Assembly (NCBI RefSeq): GCF_013433315.1
Contig: NZ_WXVV01000036.1
Location: 1-55,684, forward strand
Direction: 5' to 3'
Origin: Pseudomonas crudilactis
GTDB lineage: Bacteria; Pseudomonadota; Gammaproteobacteria; Pseudomonadales; Pseudomonadaceae
Length of the DNA: 55,684 nucleotides
Shown: positions 7,483 to 15,520 of the stretch, piece by piece
Layout: each line of letters begins with the position of its first letter
Position numbering within the stretch: position 1 is the first letter of the stretch
The notes under the pieces: generated by a model
Seen by the model: the letters and a program-made list of their open reading frames with translations, nothing else
Database searches by the model: none
Told to the model about the DNA's origin: nothing
Program-made: the position numbers and the translations under genes

Positions 7483-8826
7483 TTAGAGGTTCTGCAGGGT
7501 TTCCAGCAAAATCTTCACTTTAGTGATCGACTCCTGATACTCGGCCTGCCAATCCGAATCCGCCACAATCCCGCCACCGCCCCAGCAACACACCTGCCCA
7601 TCCTTGACCAACAGACTGCGAATCGCGATGGAACTGTCCATTTCGCCGCGCACGTCCAGGTACAGCAATGACCCGCAATACAGGCCGCGCCGGGTCGGCT
7701 CCAATTCATCAATGATCTGCATCGCACGTATCTTCGGCGCACCGGTGATCGAGCCGCCGGGGAAACTGCCGGCAATCAAATCCAGTGCGTCGCGATCATC
7801 CGCCAATTCACCGGTGACGCTGCTGACCAAGTGATGTACGTTCGGATAGCTTTCCAGGCTGAACAACTCCGGCACGCGCACCGAGCCGATGCGGCAGGTG
7901 CGCCCGAGATCGTTGCGCAGCAGGTCGACGATCATCAGGTTTTCCGCGCGATCCTTGGGGCTGGCCAGCAGTTCGGCGGCGTTGGCGGCATCTTCGTCAG
8001 GTGTGAGGCCGCGCGGGCGGGTGCCTTTGATCGGGCGGGTTTCGACCTGACGCTGGCTGACTTTGACGAAGCGTTCCGGCGACAGGCTCAACACCGCGCC
8101 GCCGTCGGGCAGGCTCTGGAAACCGGAGAACGGTGTCGGGCAGGCTTCGCGCAACTTGCAGTAAGCCAGCCACGGATCGCCCTGACACGTAGCGCGGAAG
8201 CGCTGGGCGAAGTTGACCTGATAGCAATCGCCGGCCTGGATGTAATGCTGAATGCGTTCGAAGGCTTGGCGGTAGTCGTCGGCCGAAAGGTCGGCGGTCA
8301 TCGGGGCGTTCAGTTTGAACGGTGTCAATGCCTCAGCATGCGGCTCGGTGAACAGCGCGATCAGCCGGTGTCTCTCGCTGTCGATCACGGACGGATGGAA
8401 GACCAATTGGCTGGTGGCCGACTGGTGATCGCTGATCAGTGCCCAGGCATACAGACCAAAACGCGCGTCCGGCAATTGCAGATCATCGCGGGCCTGGCTC
8501 GGCAGATTTTCCAGATGCCGACCGAAGTCGTAGCTCAGGTAGCCGATCAAGCCGCCCGCGAATGGCAGCTCGAAACCCGCTGGCAAATCAGCCTCGCCCA
8601 GGCGACTGAGATTGTTCCGCAGACGTTGCAGGAAGTGCGCGCCGCTCTCGTCCGGCAACACCGCCAGTTGTTCCAGCGGCCAGGCGCTGAGCAGGTCATA
8701 ACGGCCACGGTCAGCGCTCGGGCGGCCACTGTCGAGCAGCACGGCGCCGGGCGCGTTGCGGATGGCCGCGAAGTAGTCGGCGGGATTGGCGCGGTAGGGC
8801 AGCGGGTGTACGGAACAGGTCAACAT
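7483..8826 (-). CDS. pabB: Aminodeoxychorismate synthase component I
   Basis: Chorismate-utilising enzyme of 447 residues that aminates chorismate to 4-amino-4-deoxychorismate for p-aminobenzoate and folate synthesis, with the glutaminase PabA. The N-terminal domain contains the HFLQRLRNNLSRLGEA region. The C-terminal chorismate-binding domain shows RPIKGTRPRG, DRAENLMIVDLLRNDLG and GGSITGAPK. The KGT lysine and the absence of a fused glutaminase fit PabB rather than TrpE. The start at 8826 (MLTCSVHPL) is the family start; the frame is open 69 bases further. A CCCTCACCC repeat separates it from the next operon. Confidence 0.93.
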   Translation of the reverse strand: MLTCSVHPLPYRANPADYFAAIRNAPGAVLLDSGRPSADRGRYDLLSAWPLEQLAVLPDESGAHFLQRLRNNLSRLGEADLPAGFELPFAGGLIGYLSYDFGRHLENLPSQARDDLQLPDARFGLYAWALISDHQSATSQLVFHPSVIDSERHRLIALFTEPHAEALTPFKLNAPMTADLSADDYRQAFERIQHYIQAGDCYQVNFAQRFRATCQGDPWLAYCKLREACPTPFSGFQSLPDGGAVLSLSPERFVKVSQRQVETRPIKGTRPRGLTPDEDAANAAELLASPKDRAENLMIVDLLRNDLGRTCRIGSVRVPELFSLESYPNVHHLVSSVTGELADDRDALDLIAGSFPGGSITGAPKIRAMQIIDELEPTRRGLYCGSLLYLDVRGEMDSSIAIRSLLVKDGQVCCWGGGGIVADSDWQAEYQESITKVKILLETLQNL

Positions 8827-8903
8827 GGGCGGGGCAGATCGGCCGTTGAGGCGGGGTGGGGATTGTAGTCCTCTCCGATGCCAGATCAAAGTCAAAAGCC
8901 TAC

Positions 8904-9064
8904 CCCCTCACCCCAGCCCTCTCCCCCAAGGGGGCGAGGGGGAAGGGAGCAGATCGGGGGCTTTTCAAAACTTGGATTCGGCTCGGTATCTCAGGTCATT
9001 GTTAATAGCAAAATCGACTCGGTCAGTCCCCTCTCCCTCTGGGAGAGGGCTAGGGTGAGGGGCT
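8904..9064. repeat. Long CCCTCACCC inverted repeat, copy T1
   Basis: The left arm (CCCTCACCCCAGCCCTCTCC at 8905) and right arm (CCCTCTCCCTCTGGGAGAGG to GTGAGGGGC at 9064) enclose a divergent core of about 90 bases ending in CTCGGTCAGTCCCCTCTCC. This is one of four related copies in the window. It fills the gap between pabB and the ATP-grasp gene. Confidence 0.85.
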
Positions 9065-9073
9065 CTTCAGCTT

Positions 9074-10060
9074 TTAGCCCTCGACCGCAGGAATATGCCC
9101 AAACATTTCCTGAGTAAACGCCACACGCTCTTCAACCGTCTCCGTCACCCCACGCGCCTTCAACTCTTCCAGCCGCGCTTCCACCGCGTGCGTACGCAAC
9201 GTCAGCCCACAGTCGTTAGCAATCTGAATATTCAGCCCCGGCCGCGCATTCAACTCAAGAATCAGCGGACCCTTCTCCTGATCGAGCACCATATCAACGC
9301 CGATATAGCCCAACCCGCACAGCTCATAACAGCCCGCCGCGAGTTTCATGAAACCGTCCCAGTAGGGCAGTTGCACGCCATCCACCGCGTTGGTGGTGTC
9401 GGGGTGTTTTGTGATGATGTTGTTCAGCCAGGTGCCTCGCAACGTCAAACCGGTCGCCAGATCGACACCGACGCCAATCGCGCCCTGGTGCAGGTTGGCC
9501 TTGCCGCCAGACTGCCGGGTTGGCAGGCGCAGCATCGCCATCACCGGATAACCCATCAGGACGATGATGCGGATGTCCGGCACGCCTTCATAACTGATGC
9601 TTTTGAAGATCTGATCCGGGGTCACCCGGTATTCGATCAGCGCCCGGTCACGGTGGCCGCCCAGCGAGTACAAACCGGTGAGAATGCTCGAGATGTGATG
9701 CTCCAGCTCCTCATGGGCAAGGATCTTGCCCGACACCGTGCGATAGCGGCCCTCGAAGCGGTCGGCAATCACGATGATGCCGTCACCGCCAGCACCCTGC
9801 GCCGGTTTGATCACAAAGTCGCTGCGCCCGCCGATGATCTCGCCGAGTTTGTCGATTTCCTTCTCGGTGGAGATCACGCCATACAGCTCCGGCACGTGAA
9901 TGCCGGCCTCGATGGCGCGCTCCTTGGTGATGATCTTGTCATCGACGATCGGGTACAGACTGCGCTTGTTGTACTTGAGCACGTAGTCGGCGTTACGCCG
10001 ATTGATGCCCATGATGCCCCGCGCCTCCAGCGCTTTCCAGGTCTTCCAGAAACCGAACAT
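9074..10060 (-). CDS. ATP-grasp ligase, alpha-L-glutamate ligase-like (sugar-transfer-associated ATP-grasp type)
   Basis: Cytosolic ATP-grasp enzyme of 328 residues. ATP-binding elements are the FVIKPAQGAGGDGIIVI segment and the distal LILELNARPGLNIQIAN segment, whose Glu and Asn bind magnesium. Such enzymes form an amide or peptide bond between a carboxylate and an amine. This subfamily is found in operons with a seven-helix inactive transglutaminase and a retropepsin-like protease, as here. Its start overlaps the stop of the membrane gene in TGATG, implying translational coupling. Substrate unknown; a peptide tag or modification of a protein or envelope component is inferred. Confidence 0.85.
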   Translation of the reverse strand: MFGFWKTWKALEARGIMGINRRNADYVLKYNKRSLYPIVDDKIITKERAIEAGIHVPELYGVISTEKEIDKLGEIIGGRSDFVIKPAQGAGGDGIIVIADRFEGRYRTVSGKILAHEELEHHISSILTGLYSLGGHRDRALIEYRVTPDQIFKSISYEGVPDIRIIVLMGYPVMAMLRLPTRQSGGKANLHQGAIGVGVDLATGLTLRGTWLNNIITKHPDTTNAVDGVQLPYWDGFMKLAAGCYELCGLGYIGVDMVLDQEKGPLILELNARPGLNIQIANDCGLTLRTHAVEARLEELKARGVTETVEERVAFTQEMFGHIPAVEG

Positions 10061-11595
10061 CAGGCGTCAGCCTTCTTCAGGAAAGCCTTGAAACGCACCA
10101 GTTCGGTCAGGCGGTAGCCGCGATAGCGACCCATCGCCAGCATGAAACCGACCAGAATCAGCAGGATCGCCGGGAAGGTAAACACGAAGTACACCAGCTC
10201 AGGCACGGTCATGATCAAGTGCGCCAGAGAGGCGGCGAACAGCGTGCCGATCGCGACTTTCAGCGCATGGCTGGCGCCGCGCTCTTCCCAGGTGATCGAC
10301 AGGCGTTCAATGGTCATGGTCAGAATCACCATCGGGAACAGCGCCACGGACAAGCCGCGCTCCAGACCGAGTTTATGACTGAACAGACTGATGGCCGCGA
10401 TCAGTACCACGACAAAGGTCAACACCACCGACAGTCGCGGCAGCATTTGCAGCTTCAGGTGTTCCAGATAAGAACGTAATGACAGGCCCAGCGCCGTAAT
10501 CACGGTAAACAGCAGAATGCCGAAGCCCAGCTGCGTTTCACGGAAGGCGAGGGCGATCAGCACCGGGGTGAACGTGCCGAGGGTCTGCAGGCCGATCAGG
10601 TTGCGCAGGATCAGAATCACCAGCACGCCAATCGGGATCATCACCATGATCATGAACGTTTGCTGGGTCTGCAGCGGCAAGCCGTACAGCGAGTATTCAA
10701 GGAAGTTGGCGTCGGTGTTCTCGTCGGTCAGCTTGGCCAGACGAATCGCATTCATCTCGCTGTTGTTCAGGCTGAAGGTCACGTTGGCTTTTTTGCCGCC
10801 GTCGACGGTGATCAGGTTTTCATCGCCGGTCCACCACAGCAGGCGGTCGGTCGGCAGGCCTTGCTCGCCGGTTTCCGGGTTGAAGTACAGCCAGTCGTTG
10901 CCGTTGAAGCTGCGCAGCCACAGTTCAGGCGTTTGCGGCTGATCGGCGACGAGGCGGATGGTGTGGACTTTTTCCACCGGCACGTGGGCGATGGACAGCA
11001 GCAGTTCGACGATTTTGGCTTTGTGCGGCGTCGACGGATCGCCGGCCAGCAGCAGTTTCACGTTGTCATCGTTGACGTTGTTGACGCGTTTGATCGCCTC
11101 GCCAATGAACGTTTCGACGTCGGCCGAGTGCTGGCGGATCGGCGCGAGCAGGGCTTCGGCGGCGATTTTCTCAGGGCCTTCGATGGCGATGCTGTCGCGG
11201 AAGGTCGGGCCTTTGATCTTGGTCTTTTCCGCGGTGTAGCGCTTGGTCAGCACCAGACGGTAATAAAGGGTCTGGTTGCCCTTGGCCCGGCGTGCCGACC
11301 AGGTGACCTTGCGGTTGCCGTCGACGCGGTTCACGGCGACGCCGTAGTTATTGGAGATAAAACTTTCGTTGAGGCTGACGTAATCGCGGCTCAACGGTGG
11401 CACGAACATCTGGATCTTCACCGGATCCTTGGTGCTGGCGACGAACTCGACCTTGGCGTCGATGTTCCACAAGTCGTCGGTTGCATCTTCGGTCACCGGG
11501 ATGCCGAGCACGAAAATCTGATAGGCCGTAACCGAAACGCCCAGAAGCACCAGAATGGTGATCAGGATTTTCAGGTGGAAGGTTAGAGAACGCAT
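10060..11595 (-). CDS. Inactive transglutaminase fused to seven transmembrane helices
   Basis: Membrane protein of 511 residues. One N-terminal hydrophobic anchor (about 8-30) is followed by a periplasmic region (about 35-310) and then seven hydrophobic segments (about 325-495). The periplasmic part matches the inactive transglutaminase-like family; the whole protein contains no cysteine, so a thiol transglutaminase reaction is impossible. It probably binds rather than cuts a peptide or glycan and may pass a signal or substrate to the ATP-grasp partner in the cytosol. It starts five bases after the protease gene and overlaps the ATP-grasp gene by one base, so all three are one operon. Confidence 0.85.
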   Translation of the reverse strand: MRSLTFHLKILITILVLLGVSVTAYQIFVLGIPVTEDATDDLWNIDAKVEFVASTKDPVKIQMFVPPLSRDYVSLNESFISNNYGVAVNRVDGNRKVTWSARRAKGNQTLYYRLVLTKRYTAEKTKIKGPTFRDSIAIEGPEKIAAEALLAPIRQHSADVETFIGEAIKRVNNVNDDNVKLLLAGDPSTPHKAKIVELLLSIAHVPVEKVHTIRLVADQPQTPELWLRSFNGNDWLYFNPETGEQGLPTDRLLWWTGDENLITVDGGKKANVTFSLNNSEMNAIRLAKLTDENTDANFLEYSLYGLPLQTQQTFMIMVMIPIGVLVILILRNLIGLQTLGTFTPVLIALAFRETQLGFGILLFTVITALGLSLRSYLEHLKLQMLPRLSVVLTFVVVLIAAISLFSHKLGLERGLSVALFPMVILTMTIERLSITWEERGASHALKVAIGTLFAASLAHLIMTVPELVYFVFTFPAILLILVGFMLAMGRYRGYRLTELVRFKAFLKKADA

Positions 11596-11600
11596 GGAAA

Positions 11601-12137
11601 TTACTCGGCGGTATGAGCGGCGATAGTGCAGGCGGGTTTGCCGGCAGCGTATTTAAGACTGGGGTCGACCAGCGCGTCGAAGCGTTTCAGCGCTTCGGAG
11701 CCAATCAAAAGCGGATATTGGAACGCACTTCGGTCGGTCAGGTTCACTTCGATGCTGCGCATTGCCGATCCCATGCAGATATCCAGCTCGATCACCGGAC
11801 GAGCGGTGTACTTCTTGCCTTCTTCCGGGTCGTAGTCGCCGGCGCGGCGCTTGATCTTGCTGACCCGGGCCAACGGCCGTTCGATCGGGTGCGAATGCGC
11901 GGCGTCGATCGCCAGGTAGAAACGTACCCAGGACTCGCCATTGCGTTTAAAGCGTTTGATGTCGCGGGCACTCAGCGAGGCGGTTTTCGCGCCGGTGTCG
12001 AGTTTGGCCGCGACTTCCAGATTGATGCCGTCAAGCGAAGCGTATTCGTTGAGGCCGTACACGGTTTTTTCCCCCGCGGCGGCTAGGCCGGGCAGGCAAA
12101 ACAGGGCAAAGAATGTGGGGAAGGGCTTGAGTCTCAT
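11601..12137 (-). CDS. Retropepsin-like ATP-dependent zinc protease family protein, exported
   Basis: Small aspartic-protease-fold protein of 178 residues (family named for a putative ATP-dependent zinc protease). The active-site motif DTGA lies at 47-50 in AAKLDTGAKTASLSA; a retropepsin needs a dimer, giving one Asp per subunit. The N-terminus (residues 1-21, MRLKPFPTFFALFCLPGLAAA) looks like a signal peptide, so it should act in the periplasm beside the transglutaminase-like domain. The start at 12137 is chosen for the signal peptide; an upstream extension to 12269 lacks similarity. First gene of the operon with the membrane protein and the ATP-grasp ligase. Confidence 0.85.
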   Translation of the reverse strand: MRLKPFPTFFALFCLPGLAAAGEKTVYGLNEYASLDGINLEVAAKLDTGAKTASLSARDIKRFKRNGESWVRFYLAIDAAHSHPIERPLARVSKIKRRAGDYDPEEGKKYTARPVIELDICMGSAMRSIEVNLTDRSAFQYPLLIGSEALKRFDALVDPSLKYAAGKPACTIAAHTAE

Positions 12138-12339
12138 AAATCCTGGTGCGCAGCGTTCCGTTTTCGGTTCAGGTCCCTGGCAAAACTTGCGCAAGGCCCT
12201 TCGTGTGCCTATCAGCTTTTTATGACAAGCCGTACAAATGGCCAGCAAATGCGGGCGGCATTCTAGCACGGTGGTTTTATGGCGCCAGCGCCGGGGCCGG
12301 TCTATAACCCTTGGGGATGTCAGAAGCTGTTATTAGACG

Positions 12340-12351
12340 ATTGTCGACAAT
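12340..12351. promoter_or_regulatory. Operator 1 of the propionate operon
   Basis: ATTGTCGACAAT is a perfect 12-bp palindrome. The same core TGTCGACAAT recurs at 12415-12424. The two sites are 75 bases apart, centre to centre about seven helical turns, and flank a sigma70 promoter. This is the expected pattern for autoregulation by the GntR-type protein encoded immediately downstream. Confidence 0.7.
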
Positions 12352-12364
12352 ATCTATTTATCCT

Positions 12365-12393
12365 TTGACTGGTGCGGGCGAATTGGCTAGTTT
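12365..12393 (+). promoter_or_regulatory. Sigma70 promoter of gntR-prpBCDF operon
   Basis: TTGACT (12365-12370) and TAGTTT (12388-12393) are separated by exactly 17 bases. The two palindromes lie on either side, at 12340 and 12415, the second overlapping the ribosome-binding region of the GntR gene. Confidence 0.6.
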
Positions 12394-12414
12394 TTGCCGC
12401 ATTGGATTTAAAGG

Positions 12415-12424
12415 TGTCGACAAT
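12415..12424. promoter_or_regulatory. Operator 2 of the propionate operon
   Basis: TGTCGACAAT, matching the right ten bases of operator 1, ends two bases before the ATG at 12426. A bound repressor here would block both transcription and access to the start region. Confidence 0.6.
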
Positions 12425-12425
12425 C

Positions 12426-13151
12426 ATGCTGGATCAACTCGATCCTCCGGTCATCAGCGGCGACGATTCCGAGACGCTCTCGGAAAACGTCTTCCGGCGT
12501 ATTCAGGCGGCCATCGTCAAAGGCGAGATCGCGCCGGGCAGCAAGATCTCTGAGCCGGAGCTGGCGCGCACCTATGGCATCAGCCGTGGGCCATTGCGTG
12601 AGGCGATTCATCGCCTGGAAGGCCAGCGCTTGCTGGTGCGCGTGCCGCACGTCGGCGCGCGGGTGGTCTCGCTCAGCCATGCCGAATTACTCGAACTCTA
12701 CGAAATCCGCGAATCCCTCGAAGGCATGGCCTGCCGTCTGGCGGCCGAACGCATGAGCGTCGAAGAAATCGACGAGTTGCGCCGGGTGCTGGAAACCCAC
12801 GAGCGCGACGCGGCGTTTCAGGCTGGTGTCGGCTATTACCAGCAGGAAGGCGATTTCGACTTCCACTACCGGATCATCCAGGGCAGCGGCAACCGTACGC
12901 TGACGCAGATGCTCTGCGGCGAGCTGTATCAACTGGTGCGCATGTACCGCATCCAGTTCTCGACCACGCCGAACCGCCCACGCCAGGCCTTCGCCGAACA
13001 CCACCGGATTCTCGATGCCATCGCCGACCGTGACGGCGAGCTCGCGGAATTGTTGATGCGCCGTCACATCGGCGCCTCGAAACGCAACATCGCCCGTCAC
13101 TACCAGGACGGCGCCCACAATAAGACAGCCACTGAACGAGGTGAGTCATGA
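12426..13151 (+). CDS. GntR/FadR-family regulator of the 2-methylcitrate operon
   Basis: Regulator of 241 residues. The N-terminal winged helix (about 20-85) contains EPELARTYGISRGPLREAIHRLE. The C-terminal FadR-type (FCD) all-helical ligand domain (about 95-225) carries metal-binding-like histidines in DFHYRI and AEHHRIL. The start at 12426 gives MLDQLDPPV; the frame is open 54 bases upstream but runs into operator 2. It overlaps prpB by four bases (ATGA), so it is the first gene of the propionate operon and should repress it, sensing a pathway intermediate such as 2-methylcitrate (inference from gene order). Confidence 0.9.
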   Translation: MLDQLDPPVISGDDSETLSENVFRRIQAAIVKGEIAPGSKISEPELARTYGISRGPLREAIHRLEGQRLLVRVPHVGARVVSLSHAELLELYEIRESLEGMACRLAAERMSVEEIDELRRVLETHERDAAFQAGVGYYQQEGDFDFHYRIIQGSGNRTLTQMLCGELYQLVRMYRIQFSTTPNRPRQAFAEHHRILDAIADRDGELAELLMRRHIGASKRNIARHYQDGAHNKTATERGES

Positions 13152-14041
13152 GTTCCAAGCACAGCACTCCAGGCCAGCGTTTCCGCGATGCGGTCGCCAG
13201 CGAGCACCCATTGCAGGTGGTCGGCGCGATCAATGCCAACCACGCGCTGCTGGCCAAGCGCGCCGGTTTCAAGGCGATCTACCTGTCCGGTGGCGGGGTG
13301 GCCGCAGGCTCGCTCGGCGTGCCGGACCTGGGCATCACCGGTCTGGATGACGTGCTGACCGACGTGCGCCGCATCACCGACGTTTGCGATCTGCCGCTGC
13401 TGGTCGACGTCGACACCGGTTTCGGCTCCTCGGCGTTCAACGTCGCGCGCACCGTCAAGTCGATGATCAAGTTCGGCGCGGCGGCGATTCACATCGAGGA
13501 TCAGGTTGGCGCCAAGCGCTGCGGCCACCGTCCGAATAAAGAGATCGTCAGCCAGCAGGAAATGGTCGACCGCATCAAAGCCGCCGTCGATGCCCGCACC
13601 GATGACAGCTTCGTGATCATGGCGCGTACCGATGCGCTGGCGGTGGAAGGTCTGGAATCGGCACTCGATCGTGCAGCAGCGTGTATCGAGGCCGGCGCCG
13701 ACATGATCTTCCCGGAAGCCATCACCGAACTGGAGATGTACAAGCTGTTCGCCAATCGCGTGAAAGCGCCGATCCTGGCCAACATCACCGAGTTCGGCGC
13801 AACACCGCTGTACACCACCGAGCAACTGGCCGGCGCCGACGTGTCGCTGGTGCTCTATCCGCTGTCAGCGTTCCGCGCGATGAACAAGGCTGCGGAAAAC
13901 GTTTACACCGCGATTCGTCGCGACGGCACGCAGCAGAATGTCATCGACACCATGCAGACTCGCATGGAGCTTTACGATCGCATCGATTACCACACGTTCG
14001 AGCAGAAGCTCGATGCGTTGTTTGCACAAAAGAAAGGCTGA
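13148..14041 (+). CDS. prpB: 2-methylisocitrate lyase
   Basis: Last enzyme of the 2-methylcitrate cycle; cleaves 2-methylisocitrate to pyruvate and succinate. 297 residues of the PEP mutase/isocitrate lyase superfamily, with the catalytic KRCGH motif at 123-127 and the GVPDLGITG and VDVDTGFG segments that bind magnesium. Start at 13148 is within the ATGA overlap with the GntR gene, with GAGGTG upstream. A REP doublet follows before prpC, so the mRNA probably carries a strong hairpin between the two cistrons. Confidence 0.96.
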   Translation: MSSKHSTPGQRFRDAVASEHPLQVVGAINANHALLAKRAGFKAIYLSGGGVAAGSLGVPDLGITGLDDVLTDVRRITDVCDLPLLVDVDTGFGSSAFNVARTVKSMIKFGAAAIHIEDQVGAKRCGHRPNKEIVSQQEMVDRIKAAVDARTDDSFVIMARTDALAVEGLESALDRAAACIEAGADMIFPEAITELEMYKLFANRVKAPILANITEFGATPLYTTEQLAGADVSLVLYPLSAFRAMNKAAENVYTAIRRDGTQQNVIDTMQTRMELYDRIDYHTFEQKLDALFAQKKG

Positions 14042-14050
14042 ACAAGACCC

Positions 14051-14151
14051 CTGTGGAAGCGAGCCTGCTCGCGAGGGACGCCAACGATAACGCGGTGTCC
14101 CTGACGCACCGAGGTGTTCCAGCCACCTTCGCGAGCAGGCTCGCTCCCACA
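14051..14151. repeat. REP doublet 4 (geometry B), inside the prp operon
   Basis: CTGTGGAAGCGAGCCTGCTC (one change from the usual GGGAG) and the inverse core ending CTCCCACA are separated by about 55 bases. It lies between prpB and prpC and ends 39 bases before the prpC start codon. Confidence 0.9.
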
Positions 14152-14190
14152 AGTTTTCCCCATACAAATTCAAAAAGATTGGAGAACACA

Positions 14191-15318
14191 ATGGCCGAAG
14201 CAAAAGTACTCAGTGGCGCCGGGCTCCGTGGCCAGGTTGCCGGGCAAACCGCACTGTCCACCGTGGGCCAGGCCGGTGCCGGGCTGACCTATCGCGGCTA
14301 CGACGTGCGCGAACTGGCAGCCGATGCGCAATTTGAAGAGGTCGCTTACCTGCTGCTTTACGGCGAGCTACCGACCCAGGCGCAGCTCGACGAATACCAA
14401 GGCAAACTGAGCAAACTGCGCGACCTGCCGCAGGCGCTGAAAGAAGTGCTCGAACGCATCCCCGCCGACGCCCACCCGATGGACGTGATGCGCACCGGTT
14501 GCTCGTTCCTTGGCAACATCGAACCGGAGAAGGACTTCTCCGAGCAACGCGACAAGACCGACCGTTTGCTCGCCGCATTCCCGGCGATCATGTGCTACTG
14601 GTATCGCTTCAGCCACGACGGCAAGCGCATCAATTGCGTCAGCGACGAGCCAACCATCGGCGGCCACTTCCTGCACCTGCTGCACGACAAGAAGCCGAGC
14701 GAGCTGCACGTCAAAGTGATGAACGTCTCGCTGATCCTTTACGCCGAACACGAATTCAACGCCTCGACCTTCACCGCCCGCGTCTGCGCCTCGACTCTGT
14801 CTGATTTGTATTCTTGCGTAACGGCCGCTATTGGTTCGCTGCGCGGCCCGCTGCATGGCGGCGCCAACGAAGCGGCGATGGAAATGATCGAGCGCTTCTC
14901 GTCGCCGGAAGACGCGATCAAAGGCACCCTCGGCATGCTCGAGCGCAAGGACAAGATCATGGGCTTCGGCCACGCGATCTATAAGGACAGCGACCCGCGC
15001 AACGAGGTGATCAAGGGCTGGTCGAAAAAACTCGCCGATGAAGTCGGTGACAAGGTGCTGTTCCCGGTTTCCGAAGCCATCGACAAGACCATGTGGGAGC
15101 AGAAAAAACTCTTCCCCAACGCCGATTTCTACCATGCCTCGGCGTACCACTTCATGGGCATTCCGACCAAGCTGTTCACACCGATCTTCGTCTGCTCGCG
15201 CCTGACCGGCTGGGCCGCGCACGTGTTCGAACAACGTGCCAACAACCGCATCATCCGTCCGAGCGCCGAGTACATCGGCGTCGAACAGCGCAAGTTCGTG
15301 CCAATCGAACGTCGCTGA
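14191..15318 (+). CDS. prpC: 2-methylcitrate synthase
   Basis: Condenses propionyl-CoA with oxaloacetate to 2-methylcitrate. 375 residues, citrate-synthase fold, with the active-site regions LHGGANEAAM and MGFGHAIYKDSDPR (catalytic His) and a C-terminal RPSAEYIG segment. The start at 14191 is the first ATG after GGAGAACACA and gives the conserved MAEAKVLSGAGLRGQ. The same frame runs open upstream across prpB and the REP doublet but is not coding. Third gene of the propionate operon. Confidence 0.96.
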   Translation: MAEAKVLSGAGLRGQVAGQTALSTVGQAGAGLTYRGYDVRELAADAQFEEVAYLLLYGELPTQAQLDEYQGKLSKLRDLPQALKEVLERIPADAHPMDVMRTGCSFLGNIEPEKDFSEQRDKTDRLLAAFPAIMCYWYRFSHDGKRINCVSDEPTIGGHFLHLLHDKKPSELHVKVMNVSLILYAEHEFNASTFTARVCASTLSDLYSCVTAAIGSLRGPLHGGANEAAMEMIERFSSPEDAIKGTLGMLERKDKIMGFGHAIYKDSDPRNEVIKGWSKKLADEVGDKVLFPVSEAIDKTMWEQKKLFPNADFYHASAYHFMGIPTKLFTPIFVCSRLTGWAAHVFEQRANNRIIRPSAEYIGVEQRKFVPIERR

Positions 15319-15359
15319 AATGGTGAGTGCCAACCATCGGCATTGAAATCACCCAGATC

Positions 15360-15450
15360 CTGTGGGAGCGAGCTTGCTCGCGAATGCGGTAGATCAGTCG
15401 ACATTGATGCTGAATGTCAGTCCGTCTTCGCGAGCAAGCTCGCTCCCACA
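15360..15450. repeat. REP doublet 5 (geometry B), inside the prp operon
   Basis: TGTGGGAGCGAGCTTGCTCG and its inverse are separated by about 45 bases containing GATCAGTCGACATTGATG. Both arms carry the GCAAGC core variant. It lies between prpC and acnD, 70 bases before the acnD start. Confidence 0.92.
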
Positions 15451-15520
15451 GTGGCCGGTGTGAATTTCAGGTCGGTGTCTGCCCACCCTTTGCAACCACC
15501 GTGACCCGAGTCCTGACCCG

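Noticed and set aside
13865..14190. Upstream extension of prpC through prpB and the REP doublet
   Set aside because: The frame is open but out of phase with prpB and crosses a repeat; the ribosome site GGAGAACACA fixes the start at 14191.
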